Shown here: positions 36,391-45,034 of the stretch, one piece after another
Layout: the number at the start of each line of letters is the position of its first letter
Numbering within the stretch: position 1 is the stretch's first letter
Assembly: GCF_025336485.1 (NCBI RefSeq)
Contig: NZ_JAODAB010000029.1
Coordinates: 1 to 64,000 of the forward strand
Source: Pseudomonas citri
GTDB taxonomy: Bacteria > Pseudomonadota > Gammaproteobacteria > Pseudomonadales > Pseudomonadaceae
DNA: 64,000 nucleotides
Direction of reading: 5' to 3'
The notes under the pieces: model-generated
What the model was told of the DNA's origin: nothing
What the model saw: the letters and a program-made list of their open reading frames with translations, nothing else
The model's database searches: none
Program-made: the position numbers and the translations under genes

Positions 36391-37514
36391 CCTCAGCAGA
36401 TTTCATCATCATCGGCGGCGGCATTGCCGGTGCCTCCACCGGCTACTGGCTGGCGCCCCACGGCCGGGTCATTGTGCTCGAGCGTGAATCCCATCCCGCC
36501 TACCACTCCACCGGGCGCTCGGCGGCGCTGTACACCGCCGCCTACGGCACCCCGCAGGTACGCGCGCTGACCCTGGCCAGCCGCGACTTTTTCGACGCAC
36601 CACCGGCCGGTTTCTGCGAACACCCGCTGCTGACCCCTCGGGGTGAAATGACCGTGGACTTCACTGGCGACCCGACCGAGCTGAACAACCAATACCACAG
36701 CGCCAAGGCTACGGTGCCGCAAATGCAACTGCTCAGCGCTGACGAAGCCTGTGTGCGACTGCCGATCCTGCGGCGGGACAAGGTCCACGGGGCGATCTAT
36801 GACCCCACGGCTTGCGACATCGACACTGATGCACTGCACCAGGGCTATCTGCGCGGTATTCGTCGCAGCGGCGGCAAAGTGCACACCGACAGCGAAGTGC
36901 TGGGTATCAGCCGCGACGACCAAGGGCTGTGGCAGGTGAAGACCGCCGGCCAGACCTTCACCGCGCCGGTGTTGATCAACGCCGCCGGCGCCTGGGCCGA
37001 CCAGGTGGCCGAAATGGCCGGCGCCCGGAAGCTGGGCCTGCAACCCAAGCGACGCGCGGCATTCATTTTCGCCGGTCCCGAGGGTGTGGATATCCACGAC
37101 TGGCCGATGCTGGTGAGCCTCGACGAGTCCTTCTACATGAAGCCTGACGCCGGCATGTTCCTCGGCTCGCCGGCCAACGCCGACCCGGTGGAACCCCACG
37201 ACGTGCAGCCTGAAGAACTGGACATCGCCATGGGCATCTATCAGATCGAGGAAGCCACCACCCTGACCATCCGCCGCCCCACCCGCACCTGGGCCGGGTT
37301 GCGCAGCTTCGTGCACGACGGTGATTTGCTGTCCGGTTTCGATCCGCAAGTGCCCGGGCTGTTCTGGGTCGCGGCCCAGGGCGGCTACGGCATCCAGACC
37401 TCACCGGCCATGGGCCAGGCCAGCGCGGCCCTGGTGCGTGGCGAACCGTTGCCCGAGGCGCTGGCGCGCGTCGGCCTGAGCAGCGCCATGCTGCCCCCCC
37501 AGCGGCTGGGGTGA
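36387..37514 (+). CDS. dauA: FAD-dependent catabolic D-arginine dehydrogenase
   Basis: First step: oxidises D-arginine (and other D-amino acids) to the 2-keto acid and ammonia. The 375-residue DAO-family flavoprotein has the N-terminal ADP-binding fold FIIIGGGIAGASTGYWLAPHG, HSTGRSAALYTAAYG, a TADIDTDALHQG-like segment (CDIDTDALHQGYL) and the C-terminal FWVAAQGGYGIQTSPAMG typical of DadA/DauA proteins. Electrons go to an unspecified acceptor. Coupled to dauB by a 4-base overlap. Confidence 0.92.
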   Translation: MTSADFIIIGGGIAGASTGYWLAPHGRVIVLERESHPAYHSTGRSAALYTAAYGTPQVRALTLASRDFFDAPPAGFCEHPLLTPRGEMTVDFTGDPTELNNQYHSAKATVPQMQLLSADEACVRLPILRRDKVHGAIYDPTACDIDTDALHQGYLRGIRRSGGKVHTDSEVLGISRDDQGLWQVKTAGQTFTAPVLINAAGAWADQVAEMAGARKLGLQPKRRAAFIFAGPEGVDIHDWPMLVSLDESFYMKPDAGMFLGSPANADPVEPHDVQPEELDIAMGIYQIEEATTLTIRRPTRTWAGLRSFVHDGDLLSGFDPQVPGLFWVAAQGGYGIQTSPAMGQASAALVRGEPLPEALARVGLSSAMLPPQRLG

Positions 37515-37603
37515 ACCTGATCGAGGTGACGCATCGCCACGATTGCGGCACACTCCCCTGCGCCCCTGCTTCACGGGGCGCTGACGTTGCCTGGAGCCCT
37601 GTC

Positions 37604-38230
37604 ATGAATGCCCCGCAAGCCGATCCGGCACTGGAAAACTTCCGCGTCATTGCCGACGCCATCGCCACGCTGTTCTATCCCCACGCCGAAGTGGTGTTGC
37701 ACGACCTGCACACACAGAAAGTCGACTACATCGCCAACAACTTGTCCAAGCGCGAAATTGGCGACGATTCGTCCCTGGAAGACATGCTCAGCGAAGAAGT
37801 CAGCGAACGTAACATCGGGCCGTACGAGAAGCTGAACTGGGATGGGCAGAAGATTCGCAGCCTCAGCAGCGTACTGCGCAATGCCGAGGGTCAGCCCCTG
37901 GCGGTGCTGTGCATCAACTTGAACATTTCGCTGTTCGAAAATGCCAAGGCCGCACTGGACCTGTTCCTCTCGCCGAACAAGTTGATTCCTCAGCCGGATT
38001 CACTGTTTCGCGATGACTGGCAGGAGCGCATCAACACCTTCCTGCACGCCTGGCTGCGTGAGCGCCAACTGAGCCTGAACCTGCTGACCCGCGACCACAA
38101 ACGCGAGCTGGTCCTGGCGCTGCATGCCGAAGGCGCGTTCAAGGGCAAGAGCGCATCCAACTATGTGGCCAACGTGCTGAACATGGGACGGGCGACGGTG
38201 TACAAGCACCTGAAGGAATTGAAGTCCTGA
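37604..38230 (+). CDS. dauR: Transcriptional regulator DauR (PAS-like YheO domain plus HTH)
   Basis: Regulator of D-arginine catabolism. The 208-residue protein has an N-terminal YheO-like PAS domain (about 10-115; HPHAEVVLHDL-like YPHAEVVLHDLHTQKVDYIANNLSKREIGD) and a C-terminal helix-turn-helix (about 165-205; FKGKSASNYVANVLNMGRATVYKHL). The ATG at 37604 has GGAG 8 bases upstream; a longer frame from 37511 is not supported. It is 89 bases after dauA and ends a plus-strand unit. Confidence 0.9.
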   Translation: MNAPQADPALENFRVIADAIATLFYPHAEVVLHDLHTQKVDYIANNLSKREIGDDSSLEDMLSEEVSERNIGPYEKLNWDGQKIRSLSSVLRNAEGQPLAVLCINLNISLFENAKAALDLFLSPNKLIPQPDSLFRDDWQERINTFLHAWLRERQLSLNLLTRDHKRELVLALHAEGAFKGKSASNYVANVLNMGRATVYKHLKELKS

Positions 38231-38308
38231 CCTTTGCATTGCCTGGCCTGACCCCGTGGCGAACAGGCCAGGCAATGCTCCGGACAGCGATCCGATAATG
38301 GCGACTGA

Positions 38309-39085
38309 TCAGTCGCCGTAGATATCCGACTTGAAATACTTGGCCTCGATCTTCTGATATTCGCCACTGGCGCGAATCCCATCGATGGCCTTGTTCAGAT
38401 CCGCCACCAGTTGGGTATTGCCCTTGCGCACGGCGATCCCGGCGCCTTCACCGACGTATTTCGGGTCCTTGAGCTCAGGCCCGACAAACCCATAACCCTT
38501 GCCCCGCGGCATCGACAGGAAGTCTTCCAGCGGGATGGTGTCGGCGAAGATCGCGTCCAGCCGGCCGGACGCCAGGTCCATGTAGATCTCCTCGTTGTTG
38601 CTGTAGCGCTTGATCACCACGCCCTTGGGTTCCAATACCTCCGTGGCATAGCGATCTGTGGTGGTGGCACGTTGCACGCCCACGGTCTTGCCCTTGAGGC
38701 TGGCGTATTGATCATCCACCACCGCACCTTCCTTCATCACCAGGCGCGACGAGGTGAAGTAGTACTTGTGGGTGAAATCCACCGACTTCTTGCGCTCCTC
38801 GGTGATGGTCATGGACGACAGCGCCAGGTCGATCTTCTTCACTTTCAACGACGGAATCAGCCCGTCGAACTCACCCTCGATCCACTCACACTTGGCCTGC
38901 ATCTGGGCGCACAAGGCGTTACCGATGTCATAGTCGAATCCTTCGATCTTGCCTTCGGCATTCTTCGAAGCGAACGGCGGATACGCTGCCTCGATGCCGA
39001 TGCGCAGGGTCTTCTCGGCGGCGAACAGGCTGCTGGAGGCCAGCAGGCTCAAGGCAAGGCCGGTGATGAGGGGGAATTTCTTCAT
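38309..39085 (-). CDS. Basic amino-acid ABC transporter substrate-binding protein
   Basis: A 258-residue SBP_bac_3 protein of the lysine/arginine/ornithine (ArgT/HisJ-like) type. A signal peptide MKKFPLITGLALSLLASSSLFAAEK is cut after the AA near residue 23. Then LRIGIEAAYPPFASKNAEGKIEGFDYDIGNALC, ALSSMTITEERKKSVDFT and RATTTDRYA show the fold. It is the counterpart of the binding protein next to dauR in P. aeruginosa, so D- or L-arginine is the likely ligand (inference). No permease genes are adjacent. A longer N-terminus from 39181 is rejected because it would precede the signal peptide. Confidence 0.88.
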   Translation of the reverse strand: MKKFPLITGLALSLLASSSLFAAEKTLRIGIEAAYPPFASKNAEGKIEGFDYDIGNALCAQMQAKCEWIEGEFDGLIPSLKVKKIDLALSSMTITEERKKSVDFTHKYYFTSSRLVMKEGAVVDDQYASLKGKTVGVQRATTTDRYATEVLEPKGVVIKRYSNNEEIYMDLASGRLDAIFADTIPLEDFLSMPRGKGYGFVGPELKDPKYVGEGAGIAVRKGNTQLVADLNKAIDGIRASGEYQKIEAKYFKSDIYGD

Positions 39086-39156
39086 GATCGTTCTCTCGCG
39101 GGTTGTTGTTGGTTTGGCAGAGAAAATGGGGGCGCAGCGATATGATGTACTTATAA

Positions 39157-39169
39157 ATCCATACTGGAC
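39157..39169. promoter_or_regulatory. Candidate DauR box upstream of the binding-protein gene
   Basis: On the minus strand GTCCAGTATGGAT, containing the palindrome TCCA-GTA-TGGA, lies 72 bases before the ATG. It matches the dauB upstream box at 35355-35367 in 12 of 16 positions including flanks. Confidence 0.5.
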
Positions 39170-39285
39170 TTTAATGTACATATCGTCAATTAGGAGAATC
39201 TGAGAAAGTGATGAGAGGCTGGTAGCCCCTTCGCGGGCTAGCTCGCAAAGGGGGGCTCACAACTTCTGGATAAACAGTCGGTTAG

Positions 39286-39738
39286 CTAACGCTTCCAGCG
39301 ATCCGCCGCTGCATGATCACTGTCACGCCCCTCGACCCAGCGTGGGCCGTCGACGGTGTTTTCCTTTTTCCAGAACGGTGCGCGGGTCTTGAGGTAATCC
39401 ATGACAAAGGCGCAGGCGTCGAAAGCCGCCTGGCGATGGGCGCTGGCAGCGGCCACGAAGACGATCGGTTCGCCCGGCTCCAGGGCGCCGATGCGGTGCA
39501 GCACTTCCAGCTTGAGCAACGGCCAGCGCTGCTCGGCCTCGGTGGCGATCTTGCCCAGGGCCTTTTCGGTCATGCCCGGGTAATGCTCCAGGAACATCCC
39601 GGACACATCCAGGCCATCATTGAAGTCACGCACGTAACCGACAAAACTCACCACCGCCCCCACGCCGACGTTCGCGGCGTGCATCGCGTTGACTTCGCAA
39701 CCCGGATCGAATGGCTCGGCCTGCACACGAATCGCCAT
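39286..39738 (-). CDS. moaE: Molybdopterin synthase catalytic subunit
   Basis: Large subunit of molybdopterin synthase; with MoaD inserts sulfur into precursor Z to form molybdopterin. The 150-residue protein has VGAVVSFVGYVRDFN, LEHYPGMTEKAL, HRIGALEPGE, VAAASAHRQAAFDACAFVMDYLKTRAPFWKKE, all family hallmarks including the catalytic Lys in FWKKE. It starts 3 bases after moaD. Confidence 0.96.
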   Translation of the reverse strand: MAIRVQAEPFDPGCEVNAMHAANVGVGAVVSFVGYVRDFNDGLDVSGMFLEHYPGMTEKALGKIATEAEQRWPLLKLEVLHRIGALEPGEPIVFVAAASAHRQAAFDACAFVMDYLKTRAPFWKKENTVDGPRWVEGRDSDHAAADRWKR

Positions 39739-39741
39739 GGG

Positions 39742-39984
39742 TCAGCCTCCGGTCACCGTGGGGAAAAACGCGACTTCGTCACCATCCTCCAGTGGCTCGT
39801 CGAGTTGGCAGAGGTCTTCGTTACGGGCACACATCAGGTTCTGCTCATTGAGCACGTCGAAACCTTCGCGCGCGGCCAGCAACGCCCGAACGTCGTCCAC
39901 CGTGGAGAAATCGCCTTCGACCTTTTGCGAATCCAGGCCCAAGGCCTCGCGATAACGAGCAAAGAACTTCACGTTGATTTTCAT
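39742..39984 (-). CDS. moaD: Molybdopterin synthase sulfur carrier subunit
   Basis: Ubiquitin-like 80-residue sulfur carrier: MKINVKFFARYREALG at the start, VAFFPTVTGG at the end. The C-terminal Gly-Gly, which becomes a thiocarboxylate, is intact. Its ATG overlaps the moaC stop as ATGA, and moaE follows with a 1-codon gap, so moaC-moaD-moaE are one transcript. Confidence 0.95.
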   Translation of the reverse strand: MKINVKFFARYREALGLDSQKVEGDFSTVDDVRALLAAREGFDVLNEQNLMCARNEDLCQLDEPLEDGDEVAFFPTVTGG

Positions 39985-40454
39985 GACGCATCCGCCTGGA
40001 AATGACCGCTCTTGCCACCGAGTTTCTCCAGCACCCGCACACCCTCGACGATCATGCCCCGGTCCACGGCCTTGCACATGTCATAAATCGTCAGCGCGGC
40101 GACGCTGGCGGCGGTGAGCGCTTCCATTTCCACTCCGGTCTGCCCCGACAGTTTGCAACGAGCCACGATGCGCACCCGGTCCTCGCCTTCGGCATTGAGT
40201 TCGACCTTGACGCTGGTGAGCATCAACGGGTGGCAGAGCGGGATCAGGTCGCTGGTTTTCTTGGCGGCCTGGATGCCGGCAATGCGCGCAACGGCAAACA
40301 CATCGCCCTTGGGATGGCCGCCACTGACGATCATCTGCAGCGTTTCGGGGAGCATGCGCACAAAGGCTTCGGCCGTGGCTTCGCGGAACGTCACCGCTTT
40401 ATCGGTCACGTCGACCATGTTGGCGCGACCTTGGGAATCGAGATGGGTCAGCAC
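39981..40454 (-). CDS. moaC: Cyclic pyranopterin monophosphate synthase
   Basis: Early Moco synthesis enzyme acting with MoaA. The 157-residue product has VDVTDKAVTFREATAEAFVRM, HPKGDVFAVARIAGIQAAKKTSDLIPLCHPLMLT and TGVEMEALTAASVAALTIYDMCKAVDRGM, diagnostic of MoaC. I use the GTG at 40452-40454 with AGGAG 7 bases upstream; a longer frame upstream is not conserved. moaA and moaB are not in the window. Confidence 0.96.
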   Translation of the reverse strand: MLTHLDSQGRANMVDVTDKAVTFREATAEAFVRMLPETLQMIVSGGHPKGDVFAVARIAGIQAAKKTSDLIPLCHPLMLTSVKVELNAEGEDRVRIVARCKLSGQTGVEMEALTAASVAALTIYDMCKAVDRGMIVEGVRVLEKLGGKSGHFQADAS

Positions 40455-40566
40455 GGGGTTACTCCTGATCGGGGAGTGTCGATTGTAAACCCGTGGGTCA
40501 GATTCGGGCAGGGCGGATTGTCGCACCGACCGTTCCAGCCAGCGCATTTCCCCGGACGTGCAAACA

Positions 40567-40590
40567 ACCGGGCGACCGCGTGGTCGCCCG
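40567..40590 (-). terminator. Hairpin after the PhoH-family gene
   Basis: CCGGGCGACC and GGTCGCCCGG, 10-bp arms with a 4-base loop, 12 bases past the stop. No long T-run follows. Confidence 0.6.
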
Positions 40591-40602
40591 GCTTGGCTGG
40601 AG

Positions 40603-41997
40603 TTACAGGTGAGATTCGGCGTATTCGGCGAGAATCGAGCGCGGTACGCCCTGCAGGGTGATGTGGACCCCGTTGGGGAAGTCCTTGAAGCGTTCGGTCA
40701 GGTAGGTCAGCCCGGAACTGGTCGCGGACAGATAAGGGGTGTCGATCTGTGCCAGGTTACCCAGGCACACCACTTTGGAACCGGCGCCGGCACGGGTGAT
40801 GATGGTTTTCATCTGGTGCGGGGTGAGGTTCTGGCATTCGTCGATCAGGATCAGGCTTTGCTGGAAGCTGCGGCCGCGGATGTAGTTGAGGGATTTGAAT
40901 TGCAACGGCACTTTGCTGAGGATGTAGTCGACGCTGCCATGGGTGCTTTCGTCATCCATGTGCAAGGCTTCGAGGTTGTCGGTGATCGCCCCCAGCCAGG
41001 GCTCCATTTTTTCCGCTTCGGTGCCGGGCAAGAAACCGATTTCCTGGTCCAGGCCCTGCACGCTGCGGGTGGCGATGATCCGCCGGTAACGCTTGCTGAC
41101 CATGGTCTGCTCGATGGCGGCAGCCAGGGCCAGGATGGTCTTGCCGGAACCGGCGGCGCCGGACAGGTTGACCAGGTGGATATCCGGATCGAGCAAGGCG
41201 AACAGCGCCAGGCTCTGGTAGATGTCGCGTGGCTTGAGGCCCCAGGCTTCCTGATGCAACAGGGGCTCCTGGTGCAAGTCGAGGATCAATAGCCGGTCGT
41301 CCTCGATTTCCTTGATCCAGCCGACGAATCCTTGTTCGTCAATGATGAACTCGTTGATGTGCACCGCCGGCAGGTTGTCGATCAACTGCACCTGGTGCCA
41401 GGTGCGGCCATGGTCCTGGCGGGTCTCGACCTTGCTCACGCGGTCCCAGAAGGAGCCGGTCATGGTGTGGTAGCCGTTGGGCAGCAGCGACACGTCGTCG
41501 ACCAGTTGGTCGGTGCTGTAGTCCTCCGCCGCAATGCCACAGGCACGGGCCTTGAGGCGCATGTTGATGTCTTTGGTCACCAGCACCACGGCCTGGTCCT
41601 TGGTGCGCGCGTGCAGGTCGATCAACTGGTTGATGATGATGTTGTCGTTCAGGTGTTCCGGCAGCACCACGTTCGGCTCGGTGCGCTTGCTCATCAGGAT
41701 CGAGAGCAGGCCCTTGGGACCACTTTTGCCACGCTGGATCGGCACACCGAGCTCAACATCCTCGGGAGACGCATCGCCCAGGGTCTTGTCGATCAGGCGG
41801 ATGGCCTGGCGACATTCGGCCGCGACGCTGTGGTGCCCGCTCTTGAGCTTGTCCAGCTCTTCGAGCACGGTCATCGGGATGGCAACGTGGTGTTCTTCGA
41901 AATTCAGCAGCGCGTTTGGATCGTGGATCAATACGTTGGTATCGAGTACATAGAGGATTGGCTGGTTGGAGGAAGGGCTACGTCCGTGGTCATCCAT
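40603..41997 (-). CDS. PIN-PhoH domain protein (PhoH2-like)
   Basis: A 464-residue fusion of an N-terminal PIN ribonuclease-like domain (about 13-165; YVLDTNVLIHDPNALLNF with acidic residues, VLVTKDINMRLKA) and a C-terminal PhoH ATPase domain with Walker A GAAGSGKT and RGRSFQQSLILIDECQNLTPHQMKTIITRAGAGSKVVCLGN. PhoH2 proteins are reported RNA helicase/ribonucleases; some occur as toxin-like modules, but here the gene is solitary and the domain order is the common Pseudomonas one. Confidence 0.92.
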   Translation of the reverse strand: MDDHGRSPSSNQPILYVLDTNVLIHDPNALLNFEEHHVAIPMTVLEELDKLKSGHHSVAAECRQAIRLIDKTLGDASPEDVELGVPIQRGKSGPKGLLSILMSKRTEPNVVLPEHLNDNIIINQLIDLHARTKDQAVVLVTKDINMRLKARACGIAAEDYSTDQLVDDVSLLPNGYHTMTGSFWDRVSKVETRQDHGRTWHQVQLIDNLPAVHINEFIIDEQGFVGWIKEIEDDRLLILDLHQEPLLHQEAWGLKPRDIYQSLALFALLDPDIHLVNLSGAAGSGKTILALAAAIEQTMVSKRYRRIIATRSVQGLDQEIGFLPGTEAEKMEPWLGAITDNLEALHMDDESTHGSVDYILSKVPLQFKSLNYIRGRSFQQSLILIDECQNLTPHQMKTIITRAGAGSKVVCLGNLAQIDTPYLSATSSGLTYLTERFKDFPNGVHITLQGVPRSILAEYAESHL

Positions 41998-42335
41998 ACT
42001 CGGTCACCTTTGTGGGGGCCATTCGACGCAATACCATGACAGTGCTGCGCCTCGAGGTAGCCACCGAATTCACCCGCGAGGTTTTCAGGTGAACTGCACA
42101 CAACCTGGGTCTTTGCAGACGCCACCTGTGTTGCAGGTTTCGGCGGTCTGACTTCTTCTTACTCCAAAAACCATGACAGGAAAAAGCACTTTGACGCTTT
42201 TTTGAAGTTTATTTTTCAGAGTGACGAATAACCCTTGGCGTAGCGCCGCTGCGCCGTTAAAGTCGGAAGTCCGGTCGTCATGAATGTGCGCCGTTTTTCT
42301 TCCTACTCCCAGTGTTTCCGGGCCTTTTCCCGGCT
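41998..42335. other. Non-coding gap, nothing recognised
   Basis: A 338-base gap upstream of the PhoH gene and downstream of the deacetylase-like gene. It contains a moderately AT-rich central part near 42180-42230. I see no gene, REP copy or strong terminator; it presumably carries the PhoH promoter. Confidence 0.5.
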
Positions 42336-43475
42336 TCAGCGAAACGCCTCCTGGCAATCTTCCCAACCGATCCCGCTTTGCGCTGTGTGCGTCATGAGCC
42401 AGGGCAACGCCGTTTTCACCGCATCCTGCTTGGCGTTGAAGTTGATCACCCCGTGACGCCACAGCAGCATCAAGGTCAATGCGCGATGGGCACTCTGCTC
42501 GGGCTTGAGGCGATTGCTGCTGTCCTGCGGGTCGATGTCCCACAACGCCACTTGCAGCCCCTGGTTGCGGAAAAACGGGCCGGCGTCGCCCCGGCGCTGG
42601 CCCTGGGGCGGACGAAACAGCGGTACGTAGTTCTCCGGCAGCTTGCCCTTGACCAGATCGACACTGCGTCGCACCGAGTCCTGCCAGTCTTGCCAGTAGC
42701 TGTGGGAACGAAACTCCCAGCCCTGCACGCCCACGCATTGCCCCGAATACAACGCCTGGAGGTTGTTGACCGAATGCTCGGCCAACCGTGCCTGGATATC
42801 CTTGCCCAGGACAAAGAAAGTGCCGCTCATGTTCGACTTGCGCAGGTATTCAGTCAGCCAGGGGGTATTGTCCGGCACGACGTTGGCGCCGCTGTCGAAG
42901 GTCAGCAGGAACAGCCGGTCGTGCATGCCCTCGCCGTTGCGTTCGTAATCGCCGAAACGCTCGATCTCGCTGGTGGCCTGGGGAAACAGCGCGGCCTTGC
43001 GCAGCAGTTCGTCGCGGTAGCGTATGTGGAAGCTGCGGCTCGGCTCGGCCCACTTGATGTAATACGAGTTCTCATCAAGCTGGAGCCTGCGCGCTTCTTC
43101 TCGCAGGGTCGCCATGTTCTCGACCAGGTAACAGAATGAAGCATCCTGATCGCAACTCTGCTGGGCGAAGTTGTAGCCGGCCAGCAACCGCTGCCACAGC
43201 CGCGCACGAAGAGCCTCGACCGCTGCCATATTGACCGAGCGCAACCCCAGGTATTGCTTGAGGGCGATTTCGTCCATGGCGTCGGTGTCCAGCAGGACGT
43301 TGGCGAACATCAGGATCTCGGCCCGCGACGCCACATCGAACAACGTCGGGCTGGTGAGCTGCTCCGGCCAAGTGCTGCGGTCCAGGGTGGCGACGTCGTT
43401 GGGTGCGGCAATGGCGCCCAGGCTCAACAACCAGGCCGATAACAAAAGGGCGATACGCAAAAGGGATGTCTCCAT
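42336..43475 (-). CDS. Polysaccharide deacetylase-like exported protein, degenerate motifs
   Basis: A 379-residue protein with a signal peptide (METSLLRIALLLSAWLLSLG.. cut after AIAA) and, after a helical N-terminal half, a NodB-type CE4 domain (about 185-375). Motif 1 is TFDSGAN in place of TFDDG, with Ser195 where the metal-binding Asp would be. Motif 2 has His258 in SHSYW but Gln262 where the second metal His is expected. Motif 3 LFRPPQG is kept. The protein is therefore probably an altered or inactive deacetylase, or uses other ligands. It lies upstream of yaaA and the alginate locus on the opposite strand; a role in alginate is not shown. Confidence 0.85.
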   Translation of the reverse strand: METSLLRIALLLSAWLLSLGAIAAPNDVATLDRSTWPEQLTSPTLFDVASRAEILMFANVLLDTDAMDEIALKQYLGLRSVNMAAVEALRARLWQRLLAGYNFAQQSCDQDASFCYLVENMATLREEARRLQLDENSYYIKWAEPSRSFHIRYRDELLRKAALFPQATSEIERFGDYERNGEGMHDRLFLLTFDSGANVVPDNTPWLTEYLRKSNMSGTFFVLGKDIQARLAEHSVNNLQALYSGQCVGVQGWEFRSHSYWQDWQDSVRRSVDLVKGKLPENYVPLFRPPQGQRRGDAGPFFRNQGLQVALWDIDPQDSSNRLKPEQSAHRALTLMLLWRHGVINFNAKQDAVKTALPWLMTHTAQSGIGWEDCQEAFR

Positions 43476-43678
43476 AGCAAAACCCGCGCGGCATGATAGC
43501 TGATCCTGGGGTAATACCCTTGTGGTCAAAGGACTCTGCTCCCACAGCCCCCTCGCCACAAAAGCCAACGGCACCCAGACCATGGCCTGAATCGCCCCCC
43601 ATCACCTATCCCCCCTATAGCTGGAGTCCACCCGGACAACCCCCTAGAATCGCCGCACCTTTGAAGGAGACGATTAGC

Positions 43679-44458
43679 ATGCTGATGGTGATTTCCCCCG
43701 CCAAGACCCTCGATTACGAAACACCGCCGGCTACCGAGCGTTTTACCCAACCGCAATACCTGGACCACTCCCAGGAACTGATCGAACAATTGCGCGATCT
43801 TTCGCCGGCCCAGATCAGCGAACTGATGCACGTCTCCGACAAGATCGGCGGCCTCAATGCCGCGCGGTTCGGCAGTTGGACCCCGGCATTCACCCCGGCC
43901 AATGCCAAGCAGGCGTTGCTGGCCTTCAAGGGTGACGTCTACACCGGCCTGGATGCGCAGAGCTTCGGCGAAGCCGATTTCGACTACGCCCAGCAACACC
44001 TGCGCATGCTCTCTGGCCTCTACGGCCTGTTGCGCCCGCTGGATCTGATGCAACCCTATCGCCTGGAGATGGGCACGAAACTGAGCAATGCCCGCGGCAA
44101 GGACCTCTACGCATTCTGGGGCTCACGCATCAGTGAATGGCTGAACGAAGCGTTGGCCGACCAGGGCGACGATGTCCTGCTGAACCTGGCGTCCAATGAG
44201 TATTTCTCGGCGGTCAAGCGCAGCGCATTGAAGGCGCGCGTCATCGACACCGAGTTCAAGGACCTGAAGAATGGCCAGTACAAGATCATCAGTTTCTACG
44301 CCAAGAAAGCCCGGGGCCTGATGAGTCGCTTCGTGATCCAGGAGCGCATCAACGATCCAGCACAGCTCAAGGAATTCGATGTGCAGGGCTATCGCTTCCA
44401 CGCACAACAATCGACCCCGGACAAACTGGTTTTCCTGCGTGACCATGCCCCCGAATAG
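43679..44458 (+). CDS. yaaA: YaaA family peroxide-stress protein
   Basis: A 259-residue DUF328/YaaA protein, which in E. coli limits intracellular iron and oxidative DNA damage. Family text: MLMVISPAKTLDYETP, RAARFGSW-like NAARFGSWTPAFTPANAKQALLAFKGDVYTGLDA, LSGLYGLLRPLDLMQPYRLEMGTKL, and YFSAVKRSALKARVI. AAGGAG precedes the ATG at 43679. The homologous gene also lies directly upstream of algD in P. aeruginosa. Confidence 0.94.
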   Translation: MLMVISPAKTLDYETPPATERFTQPQYLDHSQELIEQLRDLSPAQISELMHVSDKIGGLNAARFGSWTPAFTPANAKQALLAFKGDVYTGLDAQSFGEADFDYAQQHLRMLSGLYGLLRPLDLMQPYRLEMGTKLSNARGKDLYAFWGSRISEWLNEALADQGDDVLLNLASNEYFSAVKRSALKARVIDTEFKDLKNGQYKIISFYAKKARGLMSRFVIQERINDPAQLKEFDVQGYRFHAQQSTPDKLVFLRDHAPE

Positions 44459-44877
44459 AGCATGACTTTATATCGCCCCCTGATCGGGGGCTTCGATCAA
44501 ACCCGCGTTTGTCATCTTAGTTACTCGCCCATTTCGTCATTTTCATGACGCCAATAAATCGACCACCCCTCTCACTAACTTTTCTTTCACTCGACACTCG
44601 TCAGTTTTTTGCGTAGTGGCACCAAAAAATTTCTCAGGTAGTGGCAAAGAACCATCTACCCCCGCCAACTACCCGTTAATAAAGGGCGAAACGGCAAGTG
44701 CCATCAAATTGAAAGTAGTGCCATCTTTCATAATATTTCGAAAAATTTCGAAATTCGCGATGGGCGGATCGGAACTATGTGAAATCGCACGGCTCATACC
44801 ACCCGTAACGATTCTCGGCGAGCGTGTAAGAGATAACTTACAAAGGAGGTCGGTCGAATTTAACCAAGTTGTCACGA

Positions 44878-44903
44878 GAACTTAGTGAAACGATCGTCTC
44901 ATA
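44878..44903 (+). promoter_or_regulatory. Candidate AlgU (sigma-22) promoter of algD
   Basis: GAACTT (44878-44883) then, 15 bases on, TCATA (44899-44903). AlgU promoters read GAACTT-N16/17-TCTGA-like. The predicted start near 44910 lies about 360 bases before the algD ATG, which matches the long leader known for P. aeruginosa algD. The spacing is one to two bases short, so this remains a candidate. Confidence 0.5.
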
Positions 44904-44976
44904 GGATTCACTTAAAAGGACGGGAGATAACGCACCATTAGTATCCCCAAAAAGGCCAAGGCTGCGCCCCTATCAC

Positions 44977-45034
44977 GTGCTCACCTGAGCACACAAGCTG
45001 CTGATTTTGTGGGCTTTATGCCAGAAATCAGCAG
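44977..45034 (+). repeat. Two perfect inverted repeats in the algD leader
   Basis: First: GTGCTCA-CC-TGAGCAC (44977-44992), 7-bp arms with 2-base spacer, shaped like an operator. Second: CTGCTGATTT (44998-45007) and AAATCAGCAG (45025-45034), 10-bp arms with a 17-base loop. Both lie in the region predicted to be transcribed ahead of algD. Confidence 0.75.

Noticed and set aside
40603..41997. PIN-PhoH protein as half of a toxin-antitoxin pair
   Set aside because: No small antitoxin gene lies beside it and the 338-base upstream gap has no coding signal.
44616..44885. 89-codon frame (GTG start) in the algD upstream region
   Set aside because: No ribosome site, no recognisable similarity, and it runs over the predicted promoter -35; region is regulatory in relatives.
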